This document shows positions 14,165-22,670 of a stretch of DNA of 64,000 bases, one piece after another. A program made the translations under genes and the position numbers. Each line of letters opens with the position of its first letter. The first letter of the stretch is position 1. Source of the stretch: CAXTKD01 sp964244885 (GTDB lineage Bacteria > Pseudomonadota > Alphaproteobacteria > Sphingomonadales > Sphingomonadaceae); contig CAXTKD010000003.1 of NCBI GenBank assembly GCA_964244885.1, forward strand, positions 124,001-188,000. The letters are read 5' to 3'. The notes beneath the pieces are model-generated. The model searched no databases. It was not told the origin of the DNA and worked only from the letters and a program-made list of their open reading frames with translations.

Positions 14165-16692
14165 CGCTTCCGGTCGATGCGGTTCTTCCCGAGCTGATCG
14201 CCGCGCTTGAGAACGGGCGTAGTGCCGTGCTGGTGGCGCCGACGGGGTCGGGGAAGACGACCGGTGTGGCGCCCGTTCTCATGAATCGGGAGTGGGCGAG
14301 GGGCGGCAAGCTGCTGTTGCTGAGCCCGCGCAGGCTCGCGGCAAGAGCGGCGGCGGAGCGGATGGCGGCGGTGATGGGGGAGCCGGTGGGGCGGACCATC
14401 GGCTACCGGACCCGGATGGACAGCAAGACGAGCGCGACGGTGCGGGTCGAGGTGCTGACCGAGGGGGTGTTCACGAGACTTGTGCAGGACGATCCAGAAC
14501 TCGCTGGCATTGCAGCCATTTTGTTCGACGAGGTGCATGAGCGCAACCTTGAGGGCGACCTTGGGCTGGCGCTGGCGCTGGAGGTGCAGGGGGCGCTTCG
14601 GCCCGATCTCCGGATCGTCGCGATGTCGGCGACGGTGGCGGGGGAGCGCTATGCGGCGCTGCTCGGCGGGGCGCCGGTGATCGAGGCGGAGGGGCGGATG
14701 TACCCTGTCGGGTTCCGCTATCTCGGTCGCGACCCCAACGAGCGGATCGAGGATGCGATGGCGCGGGCGGTCTCGCAGGCGCTGCGCGAGGAGGAGGGGA
14801 GCGTGCTCGCCTTCCTGCCGGGAGCCGCCGAGATCGAGCGGGTGGCGGAGCGGTTGCGGGCGTCGGAGGGTGTGGAGGTCTATCCGCTCTACGGCGCGCT
14901 GGAGGGATCGGTGCAGCGCGCGGCGATCGAGCCGGCGGCGGCGGGAAGCCGCAAGGTGGTGCTGGCGACGAGCATCGCCGAGACCAGCCTGACGATCGAC
15001 GGGGTGCGGGTGGTGATCGACAGCGGGCTGGCGCGGAAGGCGCGCTACGACCGCGCGTCGGGGATGACGCGGCTGGTCACAGAGCGCGCGAGCCAGGCGG
15101 CGGTGGCGCAGCGCGCGGGGCGCGCGGGGCGGACCCAGCCGGGCGTCGCGTGGCGGCTCTGGGAGCAGGCGCAGACGGCGGGGCTGCGGCCGTTCGACAC
15201 GCCGGAGATTTTGGACAGCGACCTGACGGGCCTGGTGCTGGATCTTGCGATCTGGGGCGCGGAGCCGGAGGCGCTGCCCTGGCTGGATGCGCCGCCGGAG
15301 GTGGCGGTCGCGGAGGCGCGCGAGCGGCTGCGGATGCTTGGGGCGCTCGATGCGGACGGTCGGCCGACGGCGCATGGGCGGGCGATCGCCAGGCTGCCGC
15401 TGCCGCCGCGGCTCGCGCACATGATGGTGCTGAGCGCCGAGCGCGGGCTGGCGGATGTGGCGGCGAGGGTCGCGGTGCTGATGAGCGAGCGCGGGATTGG
15501 CGGGCGGGACGCCGATGTGGAGGTGCGGCTGCGGGCGTGGGAGCGCGCGCGGGACCGGCGGAGCGGGGCGGCGCGGGGGCTGGCGGAGCGGTGGGCGAGG
15601 CTGGTGCGGCAACGTCCTTCGACAAGCTCAGGACGAACGGATTCAGAGGATCCAACAACCTCCGTTCGTGGTGAGCCTGTCGAACCGCGTGGCGCGCTCG
15701 GCGACCCCGACGCACCCGGCATCGTCACCGCGCTCGCCTACCCGGATCGCGTCGCGCGAAGGCGGGCGGGCGGGGAGGGGGCTTACCTCATGCGCTCGGG
15801 GCGGGCGGTGACGGTCGATCCGGCGGACGGGCTGGCGAAATGCGAGTGGCTGGCGGTCGCCGAGGCGAGCGGCGCGGCGGGCGGGGCGCGTGTGCTGCTT
15901 GCGGCGCCGATCGGGCGCGAGACGGTCGAGGCGCTGTTCGGCGATGCGATCGAGACCCGGGCGAGCGTGCGGTTCGACGCCAGGGCGGGCGGCGTTGTCG
16001 CGGAGGAGGTCCGGTCGCTCGGCGCGATCGCGCTCGGGCGGCGGCCGATCGAGAGGGCGGAGCCCGCGCTGGTAACGGCGGCGCTGGTCGAGGGCGTGCG
16101 GACGCTCCGCATCGCGGCGCTGCCGTGGAGCGAGGCGACCGCAGCGTTCCGGGCGCGGGTGGCGTTCGCGCGCGGGCAGGGGGCGGATTTGCCCGATCTC
16201 TCCGATGCGGCGCTGAGCGAGACGCTCGGCGACTGGCTGCCCGATGCGGTCGGGGCCAGGCGGCGGATCGAGGCGATCGACCCGGGCGCGCTGCACCATG
16301 CGGTGGAGGCGATGCTCGACTGGCCGGGCAAGCAGCGGGTCGAGGCGCTGGCGCCCGCGCGGCTGGAAACCCCGGCGGGCACCAGCCATGCGATCGATTA
16401 TGCTGCGGAGGGCGGACCGGCGGTCGAGGTGCGGGTGCAGGAGCTGTTCGGGCTGTCGGCGCACCCGACGGTCGGGCGCGGGGTGCCGCTGGCGCTGGTG
16501 CTGCTGTCGCCGGCGCGGCGGCCGATCCAGGTGACGCGCGACCTGCCAGGCTTCTGGGCGGGATCGTGGAAGGCGGTGAAGGCGGAGATGAAGGGGCGCT
16601 ATCCCAGGCACCCGTGGCCCGATGACCCGGCGGCGGCGAGCGCCACGACACGCACCAAGAACGCCGACGCGCGGGCGAGGGGGCAGGGATGA
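14161..16692 (+). CDS. hrpB: ATP-dependent helicase HrpB (DEAH/RHA family)
   Basis: 843-aa superfamily 2 helicase. Motif I is APTGSGKTTG, motif II LFDEVHERNL, motif III MSATV, motif V LATSIAETSLTIDGV and motif VI QRAGRAGR. The HrpB-specific C-terminal domain follows (TVGRGVPLALVLLSPARRPIQVTRDLPGFW). The family's bacterial role is poorly defined; HrpB of other species binds RNA. A palindromic repeat is inserted in frame at about residues 484-510 (PSTSSGRTDSED, then SVRGEPVEPRG), between the helicase core and the C-terminal part. It is coupled to the GIY-YIG gene by a 4-base overlap. Confidence 0.95.
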   Translation: MTLPVDAVLPELIAALENGRSAVLVAPTGSGKTTGVAPVLMNREWARGGKLLLLSPRRLAARAAAERMAAVMGEPVGRTIGYRTRMDSKTSATVRVEVLTEGVFTRLVQDDPELAGIAAILFDEVHERNLEGDLGLALALEVQGALRPDLRIVAMSATVAGERYAALLGGAPVIEAEGRMYPVGFRYLGRDPNERIEDAMARAVSQALREEEGSVLAFLPGAAEIERVAERLRASEGVEVYPLYGALEGSVQRAAIEPAAAGSRKVVLATSIAETSLTIDGVRVVIDSGLARKARYDRASGMTRLVTERASQAAVAQRAGRAGRTQPGVAWRLWEQAQTAGLRPFDTPEILDSDLTGLVLDLAIWGAEPEALPWLDAPPEVAVAEARERLRMLGALDADGRPTAHGRAIARLPLPPRLAHMMVLSAERGLADVAARVAVLMSERGIGGRDADVEVRLRAWERARDRRSGAARGLAERWARLVRQRPSTSSGRTDSEDPTTSVRGEPVEPRGALGDPDAPGIVTALAYPDRVARRRAGGEGAYLMRSGRAVTVDPADGLAKCEWLAVAEASGAAGGARVLLAAPIGRETVEALFGDAIETRASVRFDARAGGVVAEEVRSLGAIALGRRPIERAEPALVTAALVEGVRTLRIAALPWSEATAAFRARVAFARGQGADLPDLSDAALSETLGDWLPDAVGARRRIEAIDPGALHHAVEAMLDWPGKQRVEALAPARLETPAGTSHAIDYAAEGGPAVEVRVQELFGLSAHPTVGRGVPLALVLLSPARRPIQVTRDLPGFWAGSWKAVKAEMKGRYPRHPWPDDPAAASATTRTKNADARARGQG
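15611..15691. repeat. Palindromic repeat copy 5, in frame inside hrpB
   Basis: Two halves, GTCCT/AGGAC and GTGGT/ACCGC (one G-T wobble). Both are translated without a stop in hrpB. The 81-base unit keeps the frame of the flanking helicase sequence. Confidence 0.9.
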
Positions 16693-16735
16693 GCAGAGTC
16701 TGACCAGCGAGGTTGAAGCGGGCGGTGCTCGTCGC

Positions 16736-16902
16736 CCGGCGCCGTCACCCCCACCTAACCTCCCCATCGAAGGGGGAGGGACTGGACTGTGCGTGTGGCA
16801 ACAGCTTGCTTCCTTCGACAGGAAGGAAATGCCCTTCGTGCATCGTTCGGAAGAATCTCCCCCTTCGATGGGGGAGGTTAGGTTGGGGGTGACGGCGCCG
16901 GG
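16736..16902. repeat. Long inverted repeat, copy 3 of the C-rich class
   Basis: Arms of about 45 bases (16736-16781 and 16856-16902) match almost perfectly as inverted copies, with the cores cgtcacccccacctaacc and its complement. They are separated by about 75 bases. It fills most of the 312-base gap between hrpB (ends 16692) and the complex I subunit gene (17005). No gene is seen in the rest of the gap. Confidence 0.88.
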
Positions 16903-17004
16903 CGAAAGCGATGCGGCGCCACTCGCGGTGCCGGTCGTCGTCCGGCGGCGCTTCTACCGGCGCAGCCCTTGACGGGCGCGAAGCCCCACGGCATCGCTCG
17001 CGCC

Positions 17005-17295
17005 ATGGCAAGCACCGATCCGGCACGCATCTACCGCGAGGCGAAGAGCGCCATGCAATCGGGCAAGGCGCGGACGCGGCTGTGGGTGCTGGAGTTCGAT
17101 TCGTCCGACCCCATCGTCCACGACCCGCTGACCGGCTGGAACGGCTCGGCGGACACGCGGCGGCAGCTGCGGCTGACCTTCGACAGCGCGGAGGAGGCGA
17201 CGGCCTACGCCGAGGCGAACGGCCTGGCGTACGAGGTCGAGCCGACGCGGGAACGGACGCTGAAACTCCAGGCCTACGCCGACAATTTCAGATAA
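17005..17295 (+). CDS. ETC complex I subunit (NDUFS4-like)
   Basis: 96-aa homologue of the mitochondrial 18-kDa complex I accessory subunit found in alphaproteobacteria. The sequence has the family pattern ARIYREAKSAMQSGKARTR, then WVLEFDSSDPIVHDPLTGW, then a DTRRQLRLTFDSAEEATAYA segment. It binds the NADH dehydrogenase peripheral arm. The ATG at 17005 gives the conserved N-terminus. The stop lies 14 bases before tRNA-Arg, and the last 22 bases overlap the antisense 3' end of the island recombinase ORF. Confidence 0.9.
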   Translation: MASTDPARIYREAKSAMQSGKARTRLWVLEFDSSDPIVHDPLTGWNGSADTRRQLRLTFDSAEEATAYAEANGLAYEVEPTRERTLKLQAYADNFR

Positions 17296-18899
17296 AGCCG
17301 GCTTCCCACGCGCCCGTAGCTCAGCTGGATAGAGCACGTGCCTTCTAAGCATGAGGTCGCAGGTTCGAACCCTGCCGGGCGCGCCATTTCCACAATCGCA
17401 GTTGAAATCCCTTCTAAGACCTTGAAGGGAAAAGATGTTTTGGGTGTTCGAAGACCTTCGGTGCGATGGTAGCGCAACTCCCCCGCAAAGGTCAGTTTTA
17501 GGACCGCCCGCTTGTCCTCGAGGCGGTCCGACTTCCAAAGATTCCAAGGGCTTGACAGGAACTGCATTGCGGTTCGAAAATTTTCGTCGAACCCTCGCGT
17601 CGGCGCGTCGCACTTGACCATTTTCTCGGCCAGAACGTGCTTACGATTCTCCATTTCGTTGATGCGCTTTTCGAGCGCGGCAATGACCGTGCGATTGTCA
17701 GAATCGACGATCCGGTCAACGAGGACGCTGATTTTCTTATCCAGTTCGACGCTCTCGCTTTTCATCAGCGCCTTGCGCTCGGCACCACTGCGCATTTGGG
17801 CGTTCCAGAGGTCTCGGAAGTTTGCGGCGGCGAGGTCAACCAAGTGGCGGGCAGGCGTCATTGCCTTGAGCCGCTCTTCCAACGCGCCTTCAACCTTGGC
17901 GCGCGCAATCGACTTCCCGTGACTTTCGCAACCGCGCTGCCGACAGAGATAGTAGGGGTAGGACGCCTTTTGACCGCGTGACCAATTCGCGGTCAGCGGA
18001 TGGCCGCAATCGTCACAGGCCACGAAACCGCGCAGCGGGAAGTCCAGATTGACGTCGGCTCGCGAAGGCCCACGGACCTTGCCAAGCAAGCGGTGCTGAA
18101 TGCGATTGAATGTTTCAAGGCTGATCAGCGCTTCGTGCTGACCCTTGCGAAGGGAAACGTCCCAGCTCGGCAGCTCGACATATCCGGCGTAGAGCGGCTG
18201 CGTCAGCATCTGCCGCGCGCGCTCGGGGCGAACTCCGCCATAGCGATTGGCGGGAATTTCCGGTTGTGCCGCGAGGAAACGGGCGACCTCGCTCAGGGTC
18301 TCCATCCGCCCGCTTGCATAGCCTTCAAGAGCCTGCGTCACGATCGAAGCCAACGGCTCGTGGCGGACCAGCATCTTCCCGCCACCGGGCGCCTTGTCGA
18401 AGCGATAGCCGTAGGGCGCCTGAAAGACCCAGAAGCCATTCATGGCCCGCGCCCGCATCCGCTCGAAGGTTTGCTTGGCGTTGACCTGCCGCTGGTGTTG
18501 CGCGGAGCTTGCCGCGATGTTTTCCATGAACTGGCTGTGCGGGTCCGTGCCGAACGCGATGGACGGCGATTCCAGCGTGCCGCCGGCTTTTGCGATGTCC
18601 GCCCGAAGCTGCAGGTGCGAGGACAGATCGCGGGCCAGCCGCGATATGTCGTCGATGATGACGACCATGCCATGCTTGCGGTGCTCGCGGACGAAGGTCA
18701 GCATCGCTTTCATGCCCGGCCGGCCGACGCTCTTGCCGGAGATGTCGTCCTTGAAGACCTTGACGACCTCATAGCCGCGATAGCGCGCGAACTGGCGGCA
18801 GCTCGTTTCCTGGCTGGAAAGCCCGTCGCCGCGCGTCGTCTGCTTTACCGAGCTGACCCGACAATAGACCACAGCTTGTTTTTGTGTGTTACGCATCAC
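17274..18899 (-). CDS. Large serine recombinase (island integrase)
   Basis: 541-aa site-specific recombinase. The N-terminal resolvase domain starts VVYCRVSSVKQ, with the catalytic Ser, and continues to IIDDISRLARDLSSHLQLR. The recombinase domain spans about residues 165-280. The zinc ribbon is FVACDDCGHPLTANW then YYLCRQRGC. A coiled coil follows. The last part (MARPAGFEPATSCLEG onward) is simply the antisense translation of tRNA-Arg and the end of the preceding gene, so the natural C-terminus in the excised form must differ. Its start overlaps the stop of a small upstream gene (ATGA). Confidence 0.93.
   Translation of the reverse strand: MMRNTQKQAVVYCRVSSVKQTTRGDGLSSQETSCRQFARYRGYEVVKVFKDDISGKSVGRPGMKAMLTFVREHRKHGMVVIIDDISRLARDLSSHLQLRADIAKAGGTLESPSIAFGTDPHSQFMENIAASSAQHQRQVNAKQTFERMRARAMNGFWVFQAPYGYRFDKAPGGGKMLVRHEPLASIVTQALEGYASGRMETLSEVARFLAAQPEIPANRYGGVRPERARQMLTQPLYAGYVELPSWDVSLRKGQHEALISLETFNRIQHRLLGKVRGPSRADVNLDFPLRGFVACDDCGHPLTANWSRGQKASYPYYLCRQRGCESHGKSIARAKVEGALEERLKAMTPARHLVDLAAANFRDLWNAQMRSGAERKALMKSESVELDKKISVLVDRIVDSDNRTVIAALEKRINEMENRKHVLAEKMVKCDAPTRGFDENFRTAMQFLSSPWNLWKSDRLEDKRAVLKLTFAGELRYHRTEGLRTPKTSFPFKVLEGISTAIVEMARPAGFEPATSCLEGTCSIQLSYGRVGSRLYLKLSA
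17310..17386 (+). tRNA. tRNA-Arg (anticodon TCT), island attachment gene
   Basis: A 77-nt cloverleaf with encoded CCA. The acceptor GCGCCCG pairs with CGGGCGC, the anticodon loop is CTTCTAA, and the T arm is GCAGG-TTCGAAC-CCTGC. It reads AGA codons. The serine recombinase gene on the opposite strand reads across the whole tRNA, so this gene marks the left end of the island. Confidence 0.97.
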
Positions 18900-19177
18900 G
18901 GTGCGTAGTCCTCGTACTTATTTAACTCGTATGCGTGCCCGTCTTCAGCGGATAATATCCTAGCAGAATCCTGCTCTTCACGCGAAGACTTATTGAACTT
19001 TTCAGCTATAGAAAGTTGAACCGGATCAATATCAAAAGCACGATCAACAAAGGTCCGCATGATATTGCGGATAACCAGAATGATTTCGTCCTTTTGGCCG
19101 TCCGACAAATTCTCGTCCGGTATCATCGCGCGATACCGCAATACATCGTCAAACGGTATATCTTGAATCAGAGCCAT
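18896..19177 (-). CDS. Hypothetical protein coupled to the serine recombinase
   Basis: 93 aa from the ATG at 19177 (MALIQDIPFDDVLRYRAMIP). It is acidic, mostly helical in appearance, with no recognised motif. Its stop overlaps the start of the recombinase gene by 4 bases, so it is translated with it and may be a directionality or stability partner (inference). AT-rich sequence lies upstream. Longer in-frame starts up to 19270 are possible but lack a ribosome site. Confidence 0.55.
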   Translation of the reverse strand: MALIQDIPFDDVLRYRAMIPDENLSDGQKDEIILVIRNIMRTFVDRAFDIDPVQLSIAEKFNKSSREEQDSARILSAEDGHAYELNKYEDYAP

Positions 19178-19360
19178 GCTAATCACCATCACGAAGATGC
19201 TCCGTGGAGCATCGTGAGAGTGATTCTCTAAGCTATGACGTTTTCTGGCTTGGGGGAAAGTCTCCACCAAGCCTTGGGAAGTCGCTGTCTGAAATGAGCT
19301 GCACTATCACCCATATTTATCATTACATAATTGTGGCAAATATACAACATAGTTTTTCAA

Positions 19361-19717
19361 CTATCGCGATAGTTCTACGTTTTTTGAGTCTCTGACTAGC
19401 CGATCTCCAGCACGTTCGATGCGACGAAGCCGTCGCATCTGATCCTGCTCAACGACATGTGTAGCAGCGCGCATGAGTTGCTCCTTACGGTTCTCGACCG
19501 CCCACGCCGGTTTGAGTGCCGGCACGGCTGCATCTTTGATAAGCAGCTCGCCAAACCGCTTGGCAATCAATTGGGTACGGCGCTCCTGGAAATGGCTTTG
19601 CGCCTTCTCAGTGATCCGGGCCTGCCTGTAGCGAGTTTCGGATATGAACCCGGCGTCTGGCCCACTCTCTGACCGTGATGCTGCTGCAAAGCGCGTTTGA
19701 AGAACCCTCTCGGTCAT
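19361..19717 (-). CDS. Hypothetical protein in the coupling-protein operon
   Basis: 118-aa basic, hydrophilic protein rich in Arg, Gln and Glu (ARITEKAQSHFQERRTQLIAKRF appears in its middle in two parts). It overlaps the coupling-protein gene by 4 bases (ATGA) and is the last gene of that minus-strand operon. There is no recognised domain. A 16-bp perfect palindrome, AACTATCGCGATAGTT (19359-19374), covers its stop codon. A mobilization accessory role is possible from position only. Confidence 0.5.
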   Translation of the reverse strand: MTERVLQTRFAAASRSESGPDAGFISETRYRQARITEKAQSHFQERRTQLIAKRFGELLIKDAAVPALKPAWAVENRKEQLMRAATHVVEQDQMRRLRRIERAGDRLVRDSKNVELSR

Positions 19718-21243
19718 AGCGAGACTCCTTTATGCAGATCGCGAACGTCCTCGATCTGATACTTCCACGGATCGACCTCGTAGAACGGCACGCTGTCGGC
19801 GATCACGAGGCGCGGCATGTCCGCGATCTTCAGAATTTGCTTCCTGTTGCCGAGCCCGACAATGTCCTCGCTTTGCAGGACGAATCGCCGGTTCTCGCCG
19901 AGATTGGCGTTCGCGGTTTCGACCGTGCCGCCGTTGTGGCTGATGCCGCGCGAGAGAATGGTCGTGTTGCCCGACCACAGCTCGATGTCCTTGATGAGCC
20001 CCGGCTCCTGGACGTTCTTGAGCGTCATGACCGCCGCCTGGTCCTCGAACTCCTTGACCGCCTCGCGCGACCAGCGACCTTCCATCGAATAGCGGCCTTG
20101 CGCGAAGAACCAGAGCTGGATGCCCTTGCCGCGATAGAGGCGCAGCGATTTCATGATCGCGGGCGCGGGCGGCAGTTGCGCGAACTCGTCGAGCAGGAAG
20201 GTCGTGCGCACCGGCCCGGCCTCCTTGGCGATTGTCTCAATCGCGTAGTTGACGACGAGGCTGATCCACGGCGCGGCAACGCCGAGCTTGCCGGAAGGGA
20301 GGACCAGATAGACCGAGTGGGGTTCGTGTTTGAGCCGCGCGAAGTCGAAATCATGCGCCGACGTGGCGGCATCGAGCGCCTTGCCGGGCTCGTAGGCGGC
20401 AAGAGCGCGCGCTGCGTCCGACTTGTAAGCCTCGAATTGCTTGGGCGCGTCGGTCGCGACGCGCTCGAACGCGCCCGCCTTGCGCTCGATGGCTTCGCGG
20501 CCGCAGGTCGCCATCATCGCGAACGAGGTCGCCATCTGCGACGCGCTCGCGTTCACGAAGCGCCACAGGCCCGACAGCTTGCAAAGCTCGGGCTCGAAGC
20601 GCGCGAGATATTCCATGCGGGTCGAGAGCAGGCTGAGCGCGCCGTCGCGCACCCATGAATTGTCGCCGCTTTTTGGCGGCGGCGGCAGGAGGATTTGCGC
20701 GATCTCGTCGGCCTCGGTGTCGATCTCGCCGCCTGCGGCGACGATGTCGAGCAGGACTTGCAGGGGATTGAGCCGCGTATTCAGCATACCGCGCACGCCA
20801 TAAGGATTGAGGACGATGCAGGGCGTTTTCAGCGTCGCGGTGCGATGCTCCATCGACGCGTAGGCATTTTCGCCGTCCTTCACGTCAACGACGATCAGGC
20901 TGCGGTTGCGTACATGTGCCATGTTCGGAAGAAGAAGGTCGCGCCCTTTGCCGCCGCCGGTGCGCAAGTAGGTGAGCATCGGACCATCGCCGTTGAAAAA
21001 CAGCAGCCGGCCGCCGAACGCGCCGAGGAACAGGCCGCGCGGATCGAACAGCCCCGCGTCGCCGACATCTTTCATGTCGGCAAGACGGCCATTGCCGAGC
21101 AGGCCGCTCGGTTGAGCCGATTGCATTGCGATCTCGGTTTCGCGTGCCCGCTGCCGGGCGCGCTTGGCGTGATCGTCCTCGACGGTCCGGCGATGCAGGG
21201 CCATAAAGCCCTGCATCCCCTGCATGAAGTGATTGCGGGCCAC
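19714..21243 (-). CDS. TraG/VirD4-type coupling ATPase lacking membrane segments
   Basis: 509-aa type IV coupling protein that would bring the relaxase-DNA complex to a secretion channel. The Walker A region is LTYLRTGGGKGRDLLLPN and Walker B is TTFLLDEFAQLPP. The TraG/TraD C-terminal part is LWFFAQGRYSMEGRWSREAV, then LQSEDIVGLGNRKQI. Unlike VirD4, it has no N-terminal transmembrane pair. The upstream gene, ending 2 bases away, encodes a membrane-anchored protein that may supply this. The start is taken as GTG at 21243 because upstream in-frame sequence overlaps that gene; an ATG at 21228 is possible. Confidence 0.85.
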   Translation of the reverse strand: MARNHFMQGMQGFMALHRRTVEDDHAKRARQRARETEIAMQSAQPSGLLGNGRLADMKDVGDAGLFDPRGLFLGAFGGRLLFFNGDGPMLTYLRTGGGKGRDLLLPNMAHVRNRSLIVVDVKDGENAYASMEHRTATLKTPCIVLNPYGVRGMLNTRLNPLQVLLDIVAAGGEIDTEADEIAQILLPPPPKSGDNSWVRDGALSLLSTRMEYLARFEPELCKLSGLWRFVNASASQMATSFAMMATCGREAIERKAGAFERVATDAPKQFEAYKSDAARALAAYEPGKALDAATSAHDFDFARLKHEPHSVYLVLPSGKLGVAAPWISLVVNYAIETIAKEAGPVRTTFLLDEFAQLPPAPAIMKSLRLYRGKGIQLWFFAQGRYSMEGRWSREAVKEFEDQAAVMTLKNVQEPGLIKDIELWSGNTTILSRGISHNGGTVETANANLGENRRFVLQSEDIVGLGNRKQILKIADMPRLVIADSVPFYEVDPWKYQIEDVRDLHKGVSL

Positions 21244-21244
21244 G

Positions 21245-22000
21245 TTAGCGGCCCGCCTCGACGGGCGCGGACGGGATAGTCGGCGGCGCCGGGATCGAGA
21301 CAGGCTTGATCGCCGCCAGATCGCGCTGGAGGTCCGCGACCGTCGCGAGGCCGGTGTCCCAGCCATCGACCGAGATCGTCACGCCGTTGGTCGCGGCGTC
21401 GGTCAGCTCGCCCGAAAGCTCCCCGCTCAGCGAGCGCGCATACTCCAGCGCGCTGTCGCCCGCACCGGGCTGGATGGTGTTGGCGACGCGGCCCCACAAA
21501 CGGGCGAGGTTGACGATACCCGTGTCGGTGCTTTGCGCCTGCTGCGTCTGCGCCATGCGCATCGCAGCATACTGCGTCTGAATCTTGGCGGTGGCGTCGG
21601 CGTAGATCTTGGTGCGGTCCCACGTCGCCTGATAGCGGGCGATGACCGCGTTGTTGAACGCCTTGAACTGCTCCGCCCGCTGTTCGACGCCCAGCTTCAC
21701 CTGGTTGGCCCAGCTTTCATAGCGCGCCTGCTGCGTCAGCTCGGCCGCCTTGACGGCCGCCGTCACGCGGGCGTCATAGGTCCCGACGACGGTTGACGGC
21801 CTGAACGCGACGGGCGCGTAGACCTCCGCTCCGAAGAACGCCCCGCCGCCCGCCGCGAAAATCAACGCCGTCTTGGCGATGCTCGGCAGCGCGAAGCCGC
21901 GCGCGGGCGCGGCGTTGATCGCGGTCGGTTGCGGGCGGCGATTGGCGACGACATCAACCTGAGCGGTCGCGTCGTCGCCGTAAGTGATTTGATAGGTCAT
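21245..22000 (-). CDS. Membrane-anchored hypothetical protein, partner of the coupling ATPase
   Basis: 251 aa. A cytoplasmic N-terminus of about 38 residues is followed by one hydrophobic segment (IAKTALIFAAGGGAFFGA), then a long helical, Gln/Ala-rich part (residues 75-200) and a Pro-rich tail. The ribosome site is GGAGA, 7 bases before the ATG. Gene order and 2-base spacing to the coupling ATPase suggest that it is the missing membrane component of a split coupling protein (inference). I do not recognise a named family. Confidence 0.6.
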   Translation of the reverse strand: MTYQITYGDDATAQVDVVANRRPQPTAINAAPARGFALPSIAKTALIFAAGGGAFFGAEVYAPVAFRPSTVVGTYDARVTAAVKAAELTQQARYESWANQVKLGVEQRAEQFKAFNNAVIARYQATWDRTKIYADATAKIQTQYAAMRMAQTQQAQSTDTGIVNLARLWGRVANTIQPGAGDSALEYARSLSGELSGELTDAATNGVTISVDGWDTGLATVADLQRDLAAIKPVSIPAPPTIPSAPVEAGR

Positions 22001-22043
22001 GGCAGGTCTCCGTTGAAGAAGACCTTGCCAATAATCCCGCCGT

Positions 22044-22670
22044 TTAGGGCTTTTGGGAGAAAGCCGATGCCTCGCTGTCGTCGGACGGCCGTGTCCACCG
22101 CTCGTGCAGCAACAACTTCAGCTCTACGGTCGGGCTTGTCCGGTAAGCATGGATTGAAGCTGTCATAGACAGGCTGCCAAAGGCATCGCGCACCGTCCTG
22201 TAGACGATGTGAAGGAGGTTGGTCCGGTCGTCCTCCTGACCGAACAGCGCGCTGGCAATCCGCATCCGCGGCTTCAGGATACAAAACTCGATATAGAGCG
22301 CGACATAGAGCAGCTTCAGACGCAGGTGGACGCGGCGTTGCGCACGCTGGCGCGGCGGCTTCTTGGCGAATTCAATAAAGTCGCTCACCCAACGAAAATC
22401 GTCATCATCGCCGAACGCCTCGTCGATCGTGTCCGCGTTCGCCAATAGCGGCTCACCGGACGCTTCCAGAATCTCACCCTGAAACTGGCAGAGCCGTTCC
22501 GCCATCCAGTTCGGAACTTCTCGGCGAGGCTTTTTCAGCCTGTCGAGGTCTGCCGCCATCGCAGACATCAGTTGGGTATTTCCGACGTCCAGCTCGGGCA
22601 GCAGGCGTATGATGTGATGGTCGCCGGCCGCGCTGCGTGCGCGTCGAAAACGGAAAGTTGAAATAGCCAT
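22044..22670 (-). CDS. Hypothetical protein at the head of the coupling operon
   Basis: 208 aa, basic N-terminus (MAISTFRFRRARSA), then a mixed helical protein with segments such as FRWVSDFIEFAKKPPRQRAQ and a hydrophobic stretch LKLLYVALYIEFCIL that may be a buried helix or weak membrane segment. It is the first gene of the minus-strand operon that continues into the membrane protein and coupling ATPase genes (43-base gap). There is no recognised domain and no assigned function. Confidence 0.55.
   Translation of the reverse strand: MAISTFRFRRARSAAGDHHIIRLLPELDVGNTQLMSAMAADLDRLKKPRREVPNWMAERLCQFQGEILEASGEPLLANADTIDEAFGDDDDFRWVSDFIEFAKKPPRQRAQRRVHLRLKLLYVALYIEFCILKPRMRIASALFGQEDDRTNLLHIVYRTVRDAFGSLSMTASIHAYRTSPTVELKLLLHERWTRPSDDSEASAFSQKP

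Noticed and set aside
13993..15612. Long minus-strand open frame opposite hrpB
   Set aside because: Arg/Pro/His-rich antisense shadow of hrpB.
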